A stretch of 64,000 nucleotides of DNA from Garcia nutans (lineage: Eukaryota; Streptophyta; Magnoliopsida; Malpighiales; Euphorbiaceae): assembly GCA_947685225.1 (NCBI GenBank), contig CANTUV010000033.1, positions 59,745,001 through 59,809,000 of the forward strand. The letters run 5' to 3'. Below the pieces are notes generated by a model, which saw nothing but the letters and a program-made list of their open reading frames with translations, had not been told where the DNA came from and searched no databases. Made by a program: the position numbers and the translations under genes. Positions within the stretch are counted from its first letter, which is position 1, and each line of letters starts with the position of its first letter. Positions 12,001 to 25,006 of the stretch are shown here, piece by piece.

Positions 12001-13633
12001 AAGGACTCCAACCACTTTGAAGAAGGTGCCTCCTCGGTTGACCTGACATTTAGCATTCAAGTCGATGCATTACAATGGAAATATCTAATTTATAACAATG
12101 TCGACTGGGCAACTATATCATTCAAATAAGCAAATACAAGGGCGACAAATGGATCACAATCCAAGTTAGGATTTCATGACATGTTAAAACAGATATAAGT
12201 AATTGAAAATCAACATCTACAGAACCCAGAGAAAATTGTGAATTGACACAATATATTCCAGCCACCTACAAAAAATATAACAGGCAATCAGGAATGTCTA
12301 ACAGTTGCAGGCCAAGCAGCCCAAGTCTAAAGAGAAGACGTTTAATAGAGAGCCGGAAAAACAATCTAAAGATTGTGAGAACTTTCTGTAAAGTAAACAA
12401 GCAATTCTTGAAATTCCACTTCGGAAAAAACTATAAAAGCAGATAAAATTAATCCAAAAATGAGATTATTTTTTTTTATTACAGAACAATCACCTCGAAA
12501 GATGTGGCGAAAATGCCACTCATGTCCTAGCAAATCCTTGGCCACTAACTCCTGAGCTGGAGGTTGCAAAGACATGTCCTGTTGTAAAAACGGGACCCAT
12601 CATGTCAAATTGGGAAACATTTTGTAAATAATCCTAAGTAATAGCAAAAACTCGAAGAAAAATGGATTAAGACCAGTGGAGGAAGGCATTTATCAGCATG
12701 GCCTTTCAGCACTGAAAATCCACCATGAGTACTCGTATCAGAGGCTGTAAGCGTTTTACAAAATGAATGCACCCGTGGACGAGCAGGCGGAGGCAAAGCC
12801 TCCTTCTCCCCAAAGTTCTCGACTACCTGGCATAAACACACACACACATATCAGATCGTTCAAGCTCGCACATTAAACTTTCTTCTACGATTAAATGTTT
12901 CTCATGTGCTGTTAAATTAATTAATATTTCTAAAGATAATCAAAATCTAAACATACTTCAGGTTGAGGAAGTAAAGTTATTTGAGCAAACACTTCATCCG
13001 TCTCTTGTTCAGCCTGCAGTCAGAACACACCCCATTCTTAAAAAAAGCCCTAATTCGGAAAATCATCTCTCCTCTGTAATAACGCAATAACAGGATTATA
13101 TTGCAGCACTACCTTTAACTGCACGTGGACAACACGACAAAGAATTTTCCCTGGAAGATCGTAAGCTGGCATTTGCTGATAAGCCACTCGATTCGTTCAT
13201 GCTTCCACCTACATCAGATATTTGAACAATACTAACAAGCTCATGCAACAACCACCGCCACCACCATAAACACAGAGCGGACAAAGCAAAGCAGAAATAG
13301 AAAACTCGAAATATTTCTATAGAAGGAAAGAAAAACAAAAGAAGCAAATAGAAGCGAGCAAACCTGCTCGATATGACCCGGAGGAAAGTAGAAAACGAGG
13401 TCTCCTGATCGAGGCACCGTCACCAGAGCGCCAGCACATGCGTACCACAGCGCCCTGTAGAGTGCATCTCCTGAATCTGCACCATAAATACCATTCCCAG
13501 ACATTCTAAACACATGAAAAAAAAGCTCGAAATCAAAATTCAAGTTCCTTACAAACATAAAATTGAACGATTAATTACCGGCCACCGCGACTCCATTGCC
13601 GTTGTCATCCGCCGAATTACTGGCGACAATCAT
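9008..13633 (-). pseudogene. ARF2: ARF2-like auxin response factor, unprocessed pseudogene
   Basis: Fourteen exons with conserved phases are recognisable: 13579-13633, 13364-13476, 13113-13208, 12957-13013, 12674-12826, 12494-12578, 11952-12042, 11651-11815, 11173-11292, 10961-11036, 10689-10857, 9611-10599, 9331-9521 and 9008-9177. They encode the B3 DNA-binding region (VHSFCKTLTASDTSTHGGFS, ELVAKDLLGHEWHFRHIFRG), the ARF domain (RWDETSPLHRPERVSPWEVE) and the PB1 domain (VHKQGIGVGRS, LVGDDPWQ). Breaks: TGA at 13197-13199 in the EAS-TNR position, TGA at 11698-11700 (ATAW-HAV), TAA at 11659-11661 (VYY-KPR), TAA at 9414-9416 in PB1, a 49-bp duplication at 9798-9895, frame breaks at about 9900-10035, and a frameshift near 9131-9147. 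The B3 segment also has drifted (VLKGHAD, GVGCAMRQ). Because introns are retained, this was a genomic copy, not a retrocopy. Confidence 0.88.
9798..9895. repeat. perfect 49-bp tandem duplication inside the ARF2-like pseudogene
   Basis: 9798-9846 and 9847-9895 are identical and both begin ggcctgtgcatggaac. 49 is not a multiple of three, so the duplication alone breaks the middle-region exon. Identity of the copies suggests a recent event. Confidence 0.95.
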
Positions 13634-14210
13634 TATCTAAAATCAACCAAACTCAATTACTAAATTATATATATAATAAGTAAAAAAGCCATAACAGAAT
13701 CCTAATAAGGATCCTCCCAAAGAAAGCTAAATTAAAATCCTAGCTCGGAAATTATTTGATTCTGCGCCACTCAAACAGCAAACGAAATGATTTCTCGATT
13801 CAATAATAATACGCAGAAGAAGAACAACAACTACCACTGTCTGAATCTCTTTCTCTTCATCGTCTGCCTCGCTTTCTCTCTCCTCTGCAACCGTCTCAGC
13901 CCCATTACCAATCGTCCACTGTGTGCGTGTGTATAGGGTTTTTTTTCTACCTTTTTTTTTTAAATTTAACCTCCTGAAGTGAAGTCAGATTGAATTTTTG
14001 TCCACTACAGGATAACCGACAGCTCCGGTTACTGTACCTCTACTGTTTTGTCCGCTGCTTAACCGGCAGACGGAGCTATTAAAACAATAGATTGACGGTT
14101 AAAGAGCCTTCGATATCAAAGATGAAATGTATGTGTTGTATTATAACTAAATTCCAGAAAAATCCGCAACAAATTAAGCTCTCTAGTGGAAGAAAGAAAA
14201 AATTATGCAC
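13634..14210. other. ARF2-like 5' leader and promoter remnant
   Basis: CT-rich sequence on the minus strand upstream of the ARF2-like ATG fits a 5' UTR (13640-13920). The rest up to 14210 was searched for the missing CORYNE 3' exon (activation segment to kinase subdomain XI) and nothing resembling it was found. Confidence 0.45.
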
Positions 14211-15060
14211 CTGCAATTCTGGAAACACTCGGGAGCTCTGTAGCCAGATGTGCTTCTATCCAGATTGGGCATAAGCTTAGCCAGTCCAGAATCTGCCAAC
14301 CTCGGCTCAAATTCAGCATCCAATATCACATTCCTAGGCTTTAAATTATAATGCAAAATCCGAGGGAGCACTCAATGTGAAGATAGCGAAGCCCCTTAAC
14401 AACCCCAACTGCAATCCGAAGCCGAACTTCCCAACTGAGCTGCAATTGGTTCTCTCTTACTCTGTTCATTGCATCTTCAAGACTCCCAGTTGGGACATAA
14501 TCATATACCAGATAGAACCTATAAGATTCTCTAACATAAGCCCGTAAACTCATCAAATTACTCTCTCAAGCTAGCTAGTGTTTCTAGTTCTTTCTGTATG
14601 TTTCGCTTTACCGAGTTACTCTGCCTCTCCGGTGAACCACTATCAAAAGGTTCTAGCCTCTTGACAGCCACTGTGAGCTCGTTGTCTAAAACCATCCTGT
14701 AGTACTTCCCATTTGAGCTCGAACCCAGTAACTGGTTTTGGCTTGCGAGAGCAGAGTTTTGGGAGCGATTTTTGGGGAAAATATAACAGGGCCTTTTAGG
14801 ATTGGAGCTCGGTTTATATAGCGAACCAAGCAACGAACCACGAAAGCGCAAAGAATGGCTCCTATTAATCCAGTCAGGACACCTAAAACGACGCTAAGAA
14901 GGATTTTTTTAAGCCCAGAATTGAAGTTACGTGGCCTAGAAAGCGATGGAGGTTCAGTTGACAGATGCCTTATCATTCTTGATTCACTTTCTCGGCATTG
15001 TACAAACATGGGGTGAAAGGAAAGACTCAACACCAAAAGCAGAGTTGTGACTTTACTGGT
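14211..15060 (-). pseudogene. CRN: CORYNE (CRN) membrane pseudokinase, truncated pseudogene
   Basis: Fragments match Arabidopsis CORYNE (At5g13290), the membrane-bound inactive kinase that acts with CLV2 in CLE peptide signalling. Seen in order: a hydrophobic signal LLLVLSLSFHPMFVQC; a transmembrane stretch ILLSVVLGVLTGLIGAILCA; ILKGPVIFSPKIAPKTL; the pseudokinase N-lobe GKYYRMVLDNELTVAVKRLE; NLMSLRAYVRES; and HYNLKPRNVILDAEFEPRLA, where HRD is replaced by HYN and DFG by DSG, as is normal for CRN. Frame breaks fall near 15050 (the ATG is out of frame), near 14760, near 14563 and near 14361-14368. The frame reaches APECFQNC and then a plausible donor at 14210, but the following exon (about 120 residues) is absent from the 580 bp before the next gene. 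Confidence 0.85.
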
Positions 15061-17869
15061 AAGTTGGGGACTGTATCTTCTTTCTCCATGGGACTATTCC
15101 TAAATGTAAGAAGACCAAAAAGCATCAAGATCCTCCTACAAAGGAAAGCAGAAGCAGAAAGCCGAACCCAAAACCCCACATCTTCAAGCTACAAATCCAA
15201 TTTTTGTCCAAAACCAACACTCCACAAGAATAAAGTTTCAGCATTTGGTTTTCACCATCCTAACTGAAGGACAAACTCAGAGGAGCGTCAAACTGAAGAA
15301 GAGATTTTGCTCCTCCAAATATCTTGGGCATTTGAAAACCAAATGCGAATCAATACCCAATAGAGAGAGTGATGGGAAAGCTCCAAAAAAGTAAGGAATA
15401 ATATATAAGATCAAAATTGAATTTCAAACTCAAAAACTTGGCGAGAAAGACAGCTAATAAAGAATCATATCGTCAGTGATTCCCATATCTTCGACAAGGA
15501 GTTAATAGTCCCATAATTTAAAAAAAAAAAACACATTTAGTTTGTTTATTAACCCAAAATTTAATTACCCCAAAACAGAAGTTTCAAATATTCAATCTTT
15601 CTCCCTAACAGAGAGAAGAAACGAGTCGATTTCATTGTCATACTTAATCAAACACAAGCCCAAATGATTTATTACAAGAAAAAAGGAGAAGACAAGCTTG
15701 AAGTTTCTAACATAGTAGGTAAAGAAGGAAACAGATTAACAGCTGAATAGTCATACAAACTGCATAATGTGTATTGAAATAAAAAAAAATTCAAGAAAAA
15801 GAAAAACATAATCTGTGTGACTGAAAACAGAGTAGACGCAGAGACAGAGAAGTGGGAAGAAGAGGACCAGTATTTCTTCTCTCTCTGTTGTGTAGACAAA
15901 ACACAAAAGCAATGGTTGCCTTTCCCGCCTTTCAGACAGGAGAGAGGAAGACTGTCAGAGAGAAAGATGGGGTCCACAGCCACGTCGACAGCAGAAGAGA
16001 CGCCTCATGTCACTATCACAAAGCCGAAAGCGAACCTCGAACCCTGTGCGACAAGGAGAATGATATTGATGATCAAATCTGAATCGTTCATTTGGAACCA
16101 CGGAAATTTATGCTCATTTATGTTTTTTTTAATTATTAATAACAATTACTCTATCGAATTAAAATTATTATTTTTAACTCATAAATAAATATTAAAAATA
16201 TTTTTTTAAAAAAATTTAAAATTATAATTATATTCTTTTAATTTAATAAAAATTATTTTTAATAAATTAAAATATTTTTATTAGCTCATTATTATATTTT
16301 TATTAATTAATTTATTAATAATAAATATATTATTAAAAAATTAATTAATTTTTTTAATGATTTTTTTGATATATATGATAATTTTAATAGAATAAAAGCA
16401 GTAACAATGTGATTAGTTATTAATTAATATATAAATATAAAAGAATAATATTAAATAAATTAAATTGATTTAAATTATAAATATGATGATGAATCATTTA
16501 TTATTATTTTTAATAATAAATACAAAATTAAAATGATTATTTTTTTAATTTAATTAATATATAAATATTTTTAATTTAAATTAATTTAATATATATAATA
16601 TTTTTAAATATAAAATAAGAGGGGTTATCTTATCATGGGGTTAGTAAAGTTTTTAGCTTTTTGATATGAAGAATAATTGTTTTTCATTACCAATCAACTT
16701 TTTCTCTCAATTTATTCAATGATTTTTGTTTAGAGAATATTTTAGTATTTATAATCAAATTTTAGATGTCTGATTTTCATTCTCTTTTTTTTAATTAATA
16801 AAATAATAAATAATTAAATTAATTTGAATTAAAGGTATTTTATATATTAATTATATTATTAATTAATTAAATAATTTTATTATTTTGATGCATCCGTACT
16901 TTCTGTAGGGACGGTGAAAGAGTAGCACGTGCGTACTCGCACGTCTGTTAAGAAAATTGAGCTTTTTTAACCATTCGGCATCGTAAAAGTAACCTATTGT
17001 TTAAGAAATAAATTGTTAGCGGCCAAATTTTAGGGCAAACGAAATCCTAAGATTGGACACTGGATGAATTTATAGCCATCTCATCAGCAAGATTGAAACT
17101 CATGAGGTGTCAAAATACAACTAGTCCTATAATTTTAAATAATAGCAAAGAAATTAGCTGTCAGCGAACCAAATTAATTGGCAATATGTAATCTAATTTG
17201 ATAATGTGTGAGAACTGAGATTTCTTGAAAAATTTTATGATAATCAGAAGTCATGCTCGGGCAAACCTTCTACCCTTCAAGAACTGTGCCCATTTTTCTT
17301 TTAGAGTAGTGTACAGGAAGAAAAGAATCGATCATGAATGTGCCACTAAGCTATGACTTAGCTCGCGACAGTGCCCGTTTAAAAGAAAAAGAAATGCACA
17401 ATAAACTCAGCTTCATGTCAAATGCATCAGAGGAGAAAAATCAAATAATGTATTCAAGGAGTTACAGCAACAATATGGCTTCACTAAAATAAACAAAATG
17501 CACAAATACACAATGCCCTAACCTAAATCCTCAACAGCTCCAACCACAAAAGGAACCAAACAAAGCTGATTTAAGCAAAACACATCACATTACAAGAGCC
17601 CCCTTGGCTGAAGCTTCAAGCTGCTTTCAACTCAGAATGGGGCAGTATTAAGATACAACCCCCCGCAGGGACTAATTTGCATAGATACCCTTGGGGCAGG
17701 CATTCCAACCTACCACTCTCCTCTGTTTCAAACACTGCTGACAACTTCAATGGAGAACCAACTCTTCCAACTCATAAAATATACTTACAGAAAAACTAAT
17801 ACAATTATCAATTTTCAACTCCCAACCTCGTTCTAATTGGTCTTCAATTATTTACCTTTTCTGAGTATG
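15061..17869. other. CRN leader remnant, AT-rich spacer and SFC 3' flank
   Basis: 15,640-16,000 is CT-rich on the minus strand and looks like an old 5' leader of CRN; the open frames there show no protein signature. 16,100-16,900 is very AT-rich low-complexity DNA. 17,390-17,869 probably holds the 3' UTR of the SFC gene. Confidence 0.4.
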
Positions 17870-20800
17870 TCAACCATTTGAATCTGACAGAAAAGCAAGG
17901 ACATCCGCATCAACAAAATTTGATTCTATTGCAAGCTCAAGCGGGGTTTTATCTTCCCCATTCACAGCTCGAGGATCTGCTCCCCTGTAAAATTCATTGG
18001 CACACCCTCAGTATTAATTTAACAATGACTTGCATATGCCGCAACAAAGTTTTCAAGCACAAAATCAAGAAAAGATAGACTTGATAAAAAGCATAAAAAA
18101 CATGACAATTAAGACCAGTAAGAGTCACCTTGAAAGGAGAAATTTTGCAAAAACAACTCCGCCTTTAAGAATACAACGGTGCAGCAGTGTCTGACCTCTT
18201 GAGTCAGTTGAATTTACATGTGCTCCATACTGTAACAGGAGTTCTAACATGCCAATATCTGCAGTTTCACAAGCAAGGTGAAGCAAGGAGCAACCATATA
18301 GATCCTCCAAGATCTGACCTTCACCTGTCCCAGTCAAATTTAAAGAGCTAGTGGAGGACCTGTCCAATGAATTCCCTGTTGAGCAGCTAGAGCAGTGGTC
18401 AAGGCCAGCCTGCTCTTGTAGTAGCATCACTTTAGCAAGGGTTAGAGAAGAGCTAGAAGATGCTTGCTCATAAATGGCATTGACATCTGCTTCATGGTTA
18501 ACAATAAGACGGTATACAGACTTCTTATCATTAGCACGAACAGCTTCCCATATCTGTTGCGACACTGAATGAGAATGTTGACTATCTCTAGGCTTACGAA
18601 CAAACAGCTTTTCTGCATACTGGGATTTAAAAAAAATAGAAAGAAGGATTTAATTTGCAACATTCCATAAGAATTGAAAAAATACAGATTGTCACTAAAA
18701 CCATGGATAATCATATGCCTAGACAAAAATAAATAAATAAACAGAAGTTAAAACTAAGCTAGAAGTTAGACCTTTGCATGGATAAACTTCTCTTTGACTG
18801 ATATAGAATCAGCAGGACTGGGTTTGCCAATAAAATGCAACTGCGATTTATCAGGCTTATACGAGCTTCACCATCAGAATATCAAGGAATGTTAGAAACT
18901 AATAACAAAAAGAATTACTTATTACTTGAAATAAAAGGAATCTTTATTTGGATCAAAGGATTCCTTACCCTGCAGGTATGAGATCAACCTGAAAGGTACT
19001 TCTTGATTGCAACAACTCCTCCCAGACTGAGTTTGCAAAGGCATTTCCGAGAGACTGAAACAAACTTATAACAGAAGGTTCCCATACTTTGACATCAAGC
19101 GTGAGGGACCTTACCTGCAATTCAATTCAAAAAAAGAATAAGAGCTGCACAAGTGAAAAGGAAGTAACAATATCAATACCAAAAAAGAAGACTAGCCTCT
19201 ATAGCTATCCTGCAAAAAACATCTTTGAGATCTAAATCACCAGTTGGACAACAGTCAGATATACAAATTTTATCACCACAAATCAACATAGCTTAATTAA
19301 TTCATTGGATAAAATAAAAGGCATATAGAATTTCAGGCCGCTATATGATCTGCAAGCGATTCAAATAAAACACAAATAACCATGCAGTTGAATGCATTAT
19401 GCAGAGGGCTGTCCACCTATCAAACATCATTCACACATATTGCCTAGTTTATTTAAAGGACCATTCTATATGGTAGCTATGGCTCTTGCAAGGATATCGG
19501 CCCATAATCATTGTTCAACTTAGTTTGATAGCAAGATGCACTCAAGGATGCAGGCATAGCTCAAACAAACATTTTTTGAAGAGGCCAAATCATCAGAATT
19601 GAAGTGTACCTTTGATATGTGTACACCAAGATTACGATGAACACCTGAACATTCAATGCAAACAAGAACACCGAGATTTAATGATGCCCAATCTGGCTCC
19701 AGGGAACCACAATCAGCACATTTATTATTCCCGCATACTCTTCGCAGTACATCAATTGGCTTCTCTGCACTGGATCGTTGCTGTTGAGGAATTCTCAATG
19801 GCCGTTCATGATGTGCACCCGCATGGCTCCTCTCAGATGTGAATTCATCAACAGCAGAGTGGTCAAAATCAGCACTTTCAAATGAACTACTCTCACTAGC
19901 AGACCGATGATGACCACTACCCATGGGACTAGCAGGCAGACACTGAAATTTAATTGGACTACAACCATCAAAATGACTAACAATTATAGGTCAAAGATAA
20001 TGAAGTGATAAAATTACCCTCTCTGGAGCCTGAGAGCTAAGTAGTGAAGCAATAACCCCAGTTATCTTTTCAATCCAATCCATTTGATCCAATGCACTCT
20101 CAGCCTGCACTGACAAGCATACATAAACATTATTAAGGATTTATTGCAGAAAAAATAATCCCAAATCATTCATTAGTTCACCTCTCCCAGCTGAATCATT
20201 GATGGCAATTATATTTCGTGCAGCATAATAAAACATAAACTCAAATACATGAGCTATAACTTACAGCATACCTGCAAGGTGTAGTTCTTTGTTGGTGAAA
20301 TAATCCTGAAGCAAAACCGCAGGTCTGACTGGTCAGCATCTACCTTGATTGTTGATGTAAGAAGGTTCACGGTGTGGTGAGCAACCGATTTTTCATCATG
20401 CACTCCACCATGATAATGAGAGGACAGCCACCGACTCAACAGTCCAGATCCAAGCTCAGAGCTATTCCTTTGACCAGAATGTTGACTACCAGAGCCCTAG
20501 AAACATATCAAGAATAATGGTGAAAGCAGAAATTAAATTTGCTGTAAATTATTTTTTCATATATAAATCACTTACAGATGATTTGCTGCATTGTTTACGA
20601 TAATAATACAACATTCCTCGGCTATCAAGAACAAAAAACCTTCTTTTCCAGTCACCTCGCAAGTTTGAGGAACGTTTTGATAGATAACCTTGTCTAATGG
20701 TTTGAACCTGAAAGTTTGCTTGTTGTTCAGTACTTGACTATCAAAGAGGAAAATGAACTTATTTTAAACCATTTATACACCTTTCCCTTTGCAGCAGATT

Positions 20801-23800
20801 GCATAACTGCATCTATCATTTTATGTGAGCTTCTACCAATGGCTTGTATGCCATCTCCATTAGGAGATCCATTAGAACCATTGGAAGACCATCTACTCTC
20901 TCGATCAATCTGCCTTTTGTACTCTTGCATCCTTTCATTGAGAGCTGCCTGCTCATAGTTGGACCTCTCTCTTGATTGTTGAGCATAAGTCAAAACCTGT
21001 GAAACAACCAGTGGTGTATTCTTTCCATGAGTCCCCACTTGTAAATCCACCAACATTTACTTCTACAAGCAACCAACAAAGCTTTATCTAACCATAGAAG
21101 GTCATCACATTAACCTTCTTAACCATTTAAGCATCCCCAATTCACATATTACACAAAATTTTAATGCTTCGAACTTTGCTCTTAAACCTAAAGAAAAACC
21201 ACAGGTGTGACTTCACTGTGCTAAAAAAAGGGGTTATAAGTTAATGGAGCACATTTGACCCTCACTCATTTACAACTTCTACTAATAACTTTTGGTCTGC
21301 CTGTTAATGGTTAATGAGCCAGAGCAAAGCTTTCCTACGTAACTGGATCTTGTATTCTTTGCAAAATAACAACAAAAACATGGGAACAATTTAAAGAAGA
21401 AAAAAATATGTCAAACCTGATTTATATATGGCTCCATTTGATGCAACAATTCATACCCCTACGCAAAAAGGTTTGTAATAAGTATATAGCTGATAAAGGA
21501 TGTTGAAGAGGCAGAGAAGCTACGCCATGCTATGTACCTGCTTGAAATAACGAAGATGTGCATCCATTGTCCCACTGACAGCCTCTAAGAATTCAAACCT
21601 CTTTTTTGCTTCAACATTTGAAAGAGCTGTCACCTAGACATAATGTGAGTAAATTATTGACTTATCTTCTACTGAATATGCAATATTACTGAAACCACCA
21701 ATTGTACACAGAACAGCTAGGTTGGACGTTTACTCACTAGATTAAAACGAGCTTGCTCAAATGCAGACCTTGCAGTATGAAGCTCCTGATATATAACAAA
21801 CTGTATTAGAATAAAAGCAATTATGGATGGGAACATGGTCGTATTTTAATTAAAAAAAAATGTTGCATGATACCTCCTCTAACAGAGTAGCCACATCAGT
21901 CTTCGTGCCCTTCCTCAGAGACAGAAACTTCTCACGAGCCTACGGCATCATGAAAGCTAAAACTAATTAACCAGGATTCAAATGTTTCAGCTGTACACAA
22001 ATAATCTCATTCCCAAGAGGGTTGAGAATCCAGAAATATTTAAGTCCAAGCTCAGAAATATAAACTTCAGGAAACTAAAAAGTGATGTAAAACCTATCCT
22101 AAGGCAGATAATTTGCACATTCAGCTTCCTCGACCAGTTCAACAAGGTCATATTTGCATCCTTAGAGAAACCTAAACCATGCAAAGATTTGGGAGCTAAA
22201 AGTCCAATACTCTTGTATGATTGAAACCTCACATATTTAGAGAAACCTAAACCACGCAAAGATTCAGGGGTAAAAGTCTAATAATCTAGTATAATTGAAA
22301 ACTCACATGTCAAGGTGGATGAATATTCTTAAATTTGTATATCACAGTAAAAATGGCTACTTTTAAATGATATCAAATGTGCAAAGAGAAAAATTATGAG
22401 CGATCGAACAAGAGGGAAGCACCTGATCATAAAGAAGGCTAGCCTTATCGAAACGCTTCCTTGCTTCCTACATGAAAACAATATTAATTTATAAATTTAA
22501 AGGTATAACTATGATGCAGCGAATAGCGGCATGCATGAAGATACTGAATGACTATTGAAGAATATTTTTAGAGCATAAAATGCGAGGGGAAGATTTACAG
22601 CAATCAATATTCAAACAGTAAAAAGGTGCTTGGATTCACAACTAGTGATTACTTGAGCAACTATAAATACACATTCTGCATCATAAAAGCTGTAACTTGA
22701 AGGTAAAAAAGTTGTCAAGTCATGGTATTGCAAAATGCATGTTCTGCAAAAACTTGGCTGCCTGCTGCCAAGTACTTTCCCCTAGGCGTGCATACTACAT
22801 TAACTATCATATGCATCAGGAATTGGCAAATAACAGTACCTTGACCTCATGCAAATCAATATTGACAAAGTGTATTAATCTGTCATTCAGCATATGCTCA
22901 ACCTGAAAAGGAAAAGCAAAACCATAGCAATGCAGATAAGAACAAAACTAAAACTTCTTAAAAATAAAGAATCTGTTCTCAAAACTCAAAAATAGTTAAA
23001 TGTAAATTATCATGCTCCAAATTCTAGTTCTCCGATACAAATAATTTCTCATGGAAGGAATGCACATCAGAAATACCTGAGATCGAAGAACTTCCTTATA
23101 TGTACCAATTTCTCTCAAGGCTATGGTGAATTTGGTCATTACAGGGCCTATGGTAGCAAACAGATATTATATCAATAATTCCACTGTGTGATATAGAGCA
23201 ACTAGGCACTAGTGATTGATCAATAAAATATAAATGGGGGGAAAAGAAAAGCCACTACTAAAAATAATTTCCAATTCCAAAAATTACCTCCAAAAGCCAC
23301 ACTAATAGGATCATTATGCCCTCCGCCAAAAGTTTCTAGAGCACTAGCAAAGGCAATGTCCCCATCATATCCTTCTCCTAGTCCTTCACTGCAAGTGAAG
23401 CAAATGCATGCATATAAAATACTTCAAACTCATTGTTTATAGCCTTTTAAGGTATAAGAGAGAGAAAGAGAGAGGAAAGGCACTAAAATACACCAAAAGA
23501 GAAAATGAAGAAAGAAATCAATACTGTTGAAGGGCATATATAACCCCGGTGCAACTAGTTAGATGCCTATGCCAGTCCATTTGAATTATTTAGCATCTTT
23601 AACACATACAATATACAATTTTACCACGCTAACCAAAAAGCATGTACAGATTAAGAAAAGGAACAAACTTACAACTCCTGAGAGAGGAATTTCATCAACT
23701 TAGAGATTTAAGACTTTTATGATCTCAAATTAAGCAAAAAATGCTATTTAAGTTGCCAACAAAATGAATTAATAAAAAGCACAACTAGATGTAGATATTT

Positions 23801-25006
23801 TATCAAAGTGAAAGGGCATACGTGTATTTCCGACATCCTTTGTAGAACTTTAAACTTCTGTCCCTTAACAATTCAGCACTTTCCTCCAAGGATTGTATCT
23901 GCTTCACCAAATAAATCATTATTGCCCACTAAATAGCAATACAAACTATAATCAATATATTCCACAAGGAAACACAGGTAACTGCACCATTAACACAATT
24001 CATTTGAAATATGAATTTCCAAAACAGTACTAATGATGCACATCGTGGTAGAAAATAGCAAAGATAAAACTTGTCGAGAATGTTTTCCATGCAAATTTCA
24101 TAAAATGCGTATTGCTACTTGCACTGCCAATTTTTATACCACTTCACAAAGCACAAATATAATGGTGGTGCTTCACCCTAGAAATTCATTGTTAAGCAGG
24201 GATTATGAGGAATAAATAAATTAAAACCATGTCAAACTGTCTAACTGAGACAATAAAGAAATTATTTTTGTGGGACATAAGGAGAATATATTGAACTAAC
24301 TGAAAAGATCCTCATAAATGCAAATTATAGTTAATAAAAATCCATTACTCCCTTTAACAATCACAAGGATATACTGTCATCTCTCAACTCGATAAATGCA
24401 GATCTGTCTTCCATGATTTGATAGGAAAACGCAACCAATTACTAGAACAGCCAGAATAACGGACACGATAATCTTTCTTAAACAAAAAAAAAATTCCCTT
24501 TTCATCGGAATAATAAATAAGCTTTTCCTTAAAACCCAAATTGTTTCCATAGCTAAGCAGCCAGAACATGTAAACGGAAAATCATAAAACCAATTTAAAG
24601 ATTGACCGAAAAAGAACAAATAAAATCGAAGGAAAGTAGCTTTCAAAACAATTGGACTAAAAAAATGCGCTAATTTTCACTGCCCATTCTATCCCCCCCT
24701 CTCCATTTTTTATTAAGAAGAAAAAGAAGAATGAGGAGGTTACTTATCTAATTAGAAGATGGGTTTCGAATTTCGTTTAGCATTTTCTCAGCAAATAATA
24801 ACAAAGCCGCTAATTCAGCATAATAAACAAGGAAACATATTAGGAAACAGAGAGTAGTAATAATATTACTTTAAACAGGGTAAACAAACACCACTCCATC
24901 ACGTTTCAGACTCCAGGAAGGCGGGAAAAAGATAGATGTAGAGGAAGAGAACGCGAGATACCTGCTTGCGAAACATAGGAGAGTCATCGAGCTTGGCAAA
25001 ATGCAT
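17870..25006 (-). CDS. SFC: SFC/VAN3-type ArfGAP (BAR-PH-ArfGAP-ankyrin), intact
   Basis: Nineteen exons join with consistent phases into 2,493 nt (830 residues; the Arabidopsis protein is of similar size): 24962-25006, 23822-23898, 23288-23388, 23077-23147, 22840-22902, 22423-22467, 21874-21939, 21738-21785, 21538-21633, 21417-21458, 20781-20996, 20576-20707, 20272-20496, 20018-20104, 19610-19942, 18969-19114, 18772-18865, 18129-18619 and 17870-17984. Domains: BAR coiled coil about 1-225 (MHFAKLDDSPMFRKQ start); PH about 291-435 (GYLSKRSSNLRGDWKRRFFV); ArfGAP about 490-625, with a CX2CX16CX2C finger at about 513-536 and the catalytic arginine in CSGVHRNLG; C-terminal ankyrin repeats (GCSLLHLACETADIGMLELL). 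Family proteins activate GTP hydrolysis by ARF at the trans-Golgi/endosome and are needed for vein continuity and auxin-carrier trafficking. No lesion was found. Confidence 0.95.
22162..22308. repeat. imperfect 75-bp tandem duplication in an SFC intron
   Basis: Both copies begin ttagagaaacctaaacca/c (22162 and 22237) and end near ...actcacat or ...cctcacat. Several substitutions separate them. They lie in the intron between the sixth and seventh coding exons and do not touch splice sites. Confidence 0.85.

Noticed and set aside
5513..15060. Breaks as sequencing errors
   Set aside because: Several are base substitutions creating stops, a 49-bp duplication or exon loss, and the neighbouring SFC and ASR3 genes show no errors over 3.5 kb of coding sequence.
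15817..16188. Plus-strand open frames as a small gene
   Set aside because: No recognisable motif; the region is CT-rich on the other strand and fits an old CRN leader.
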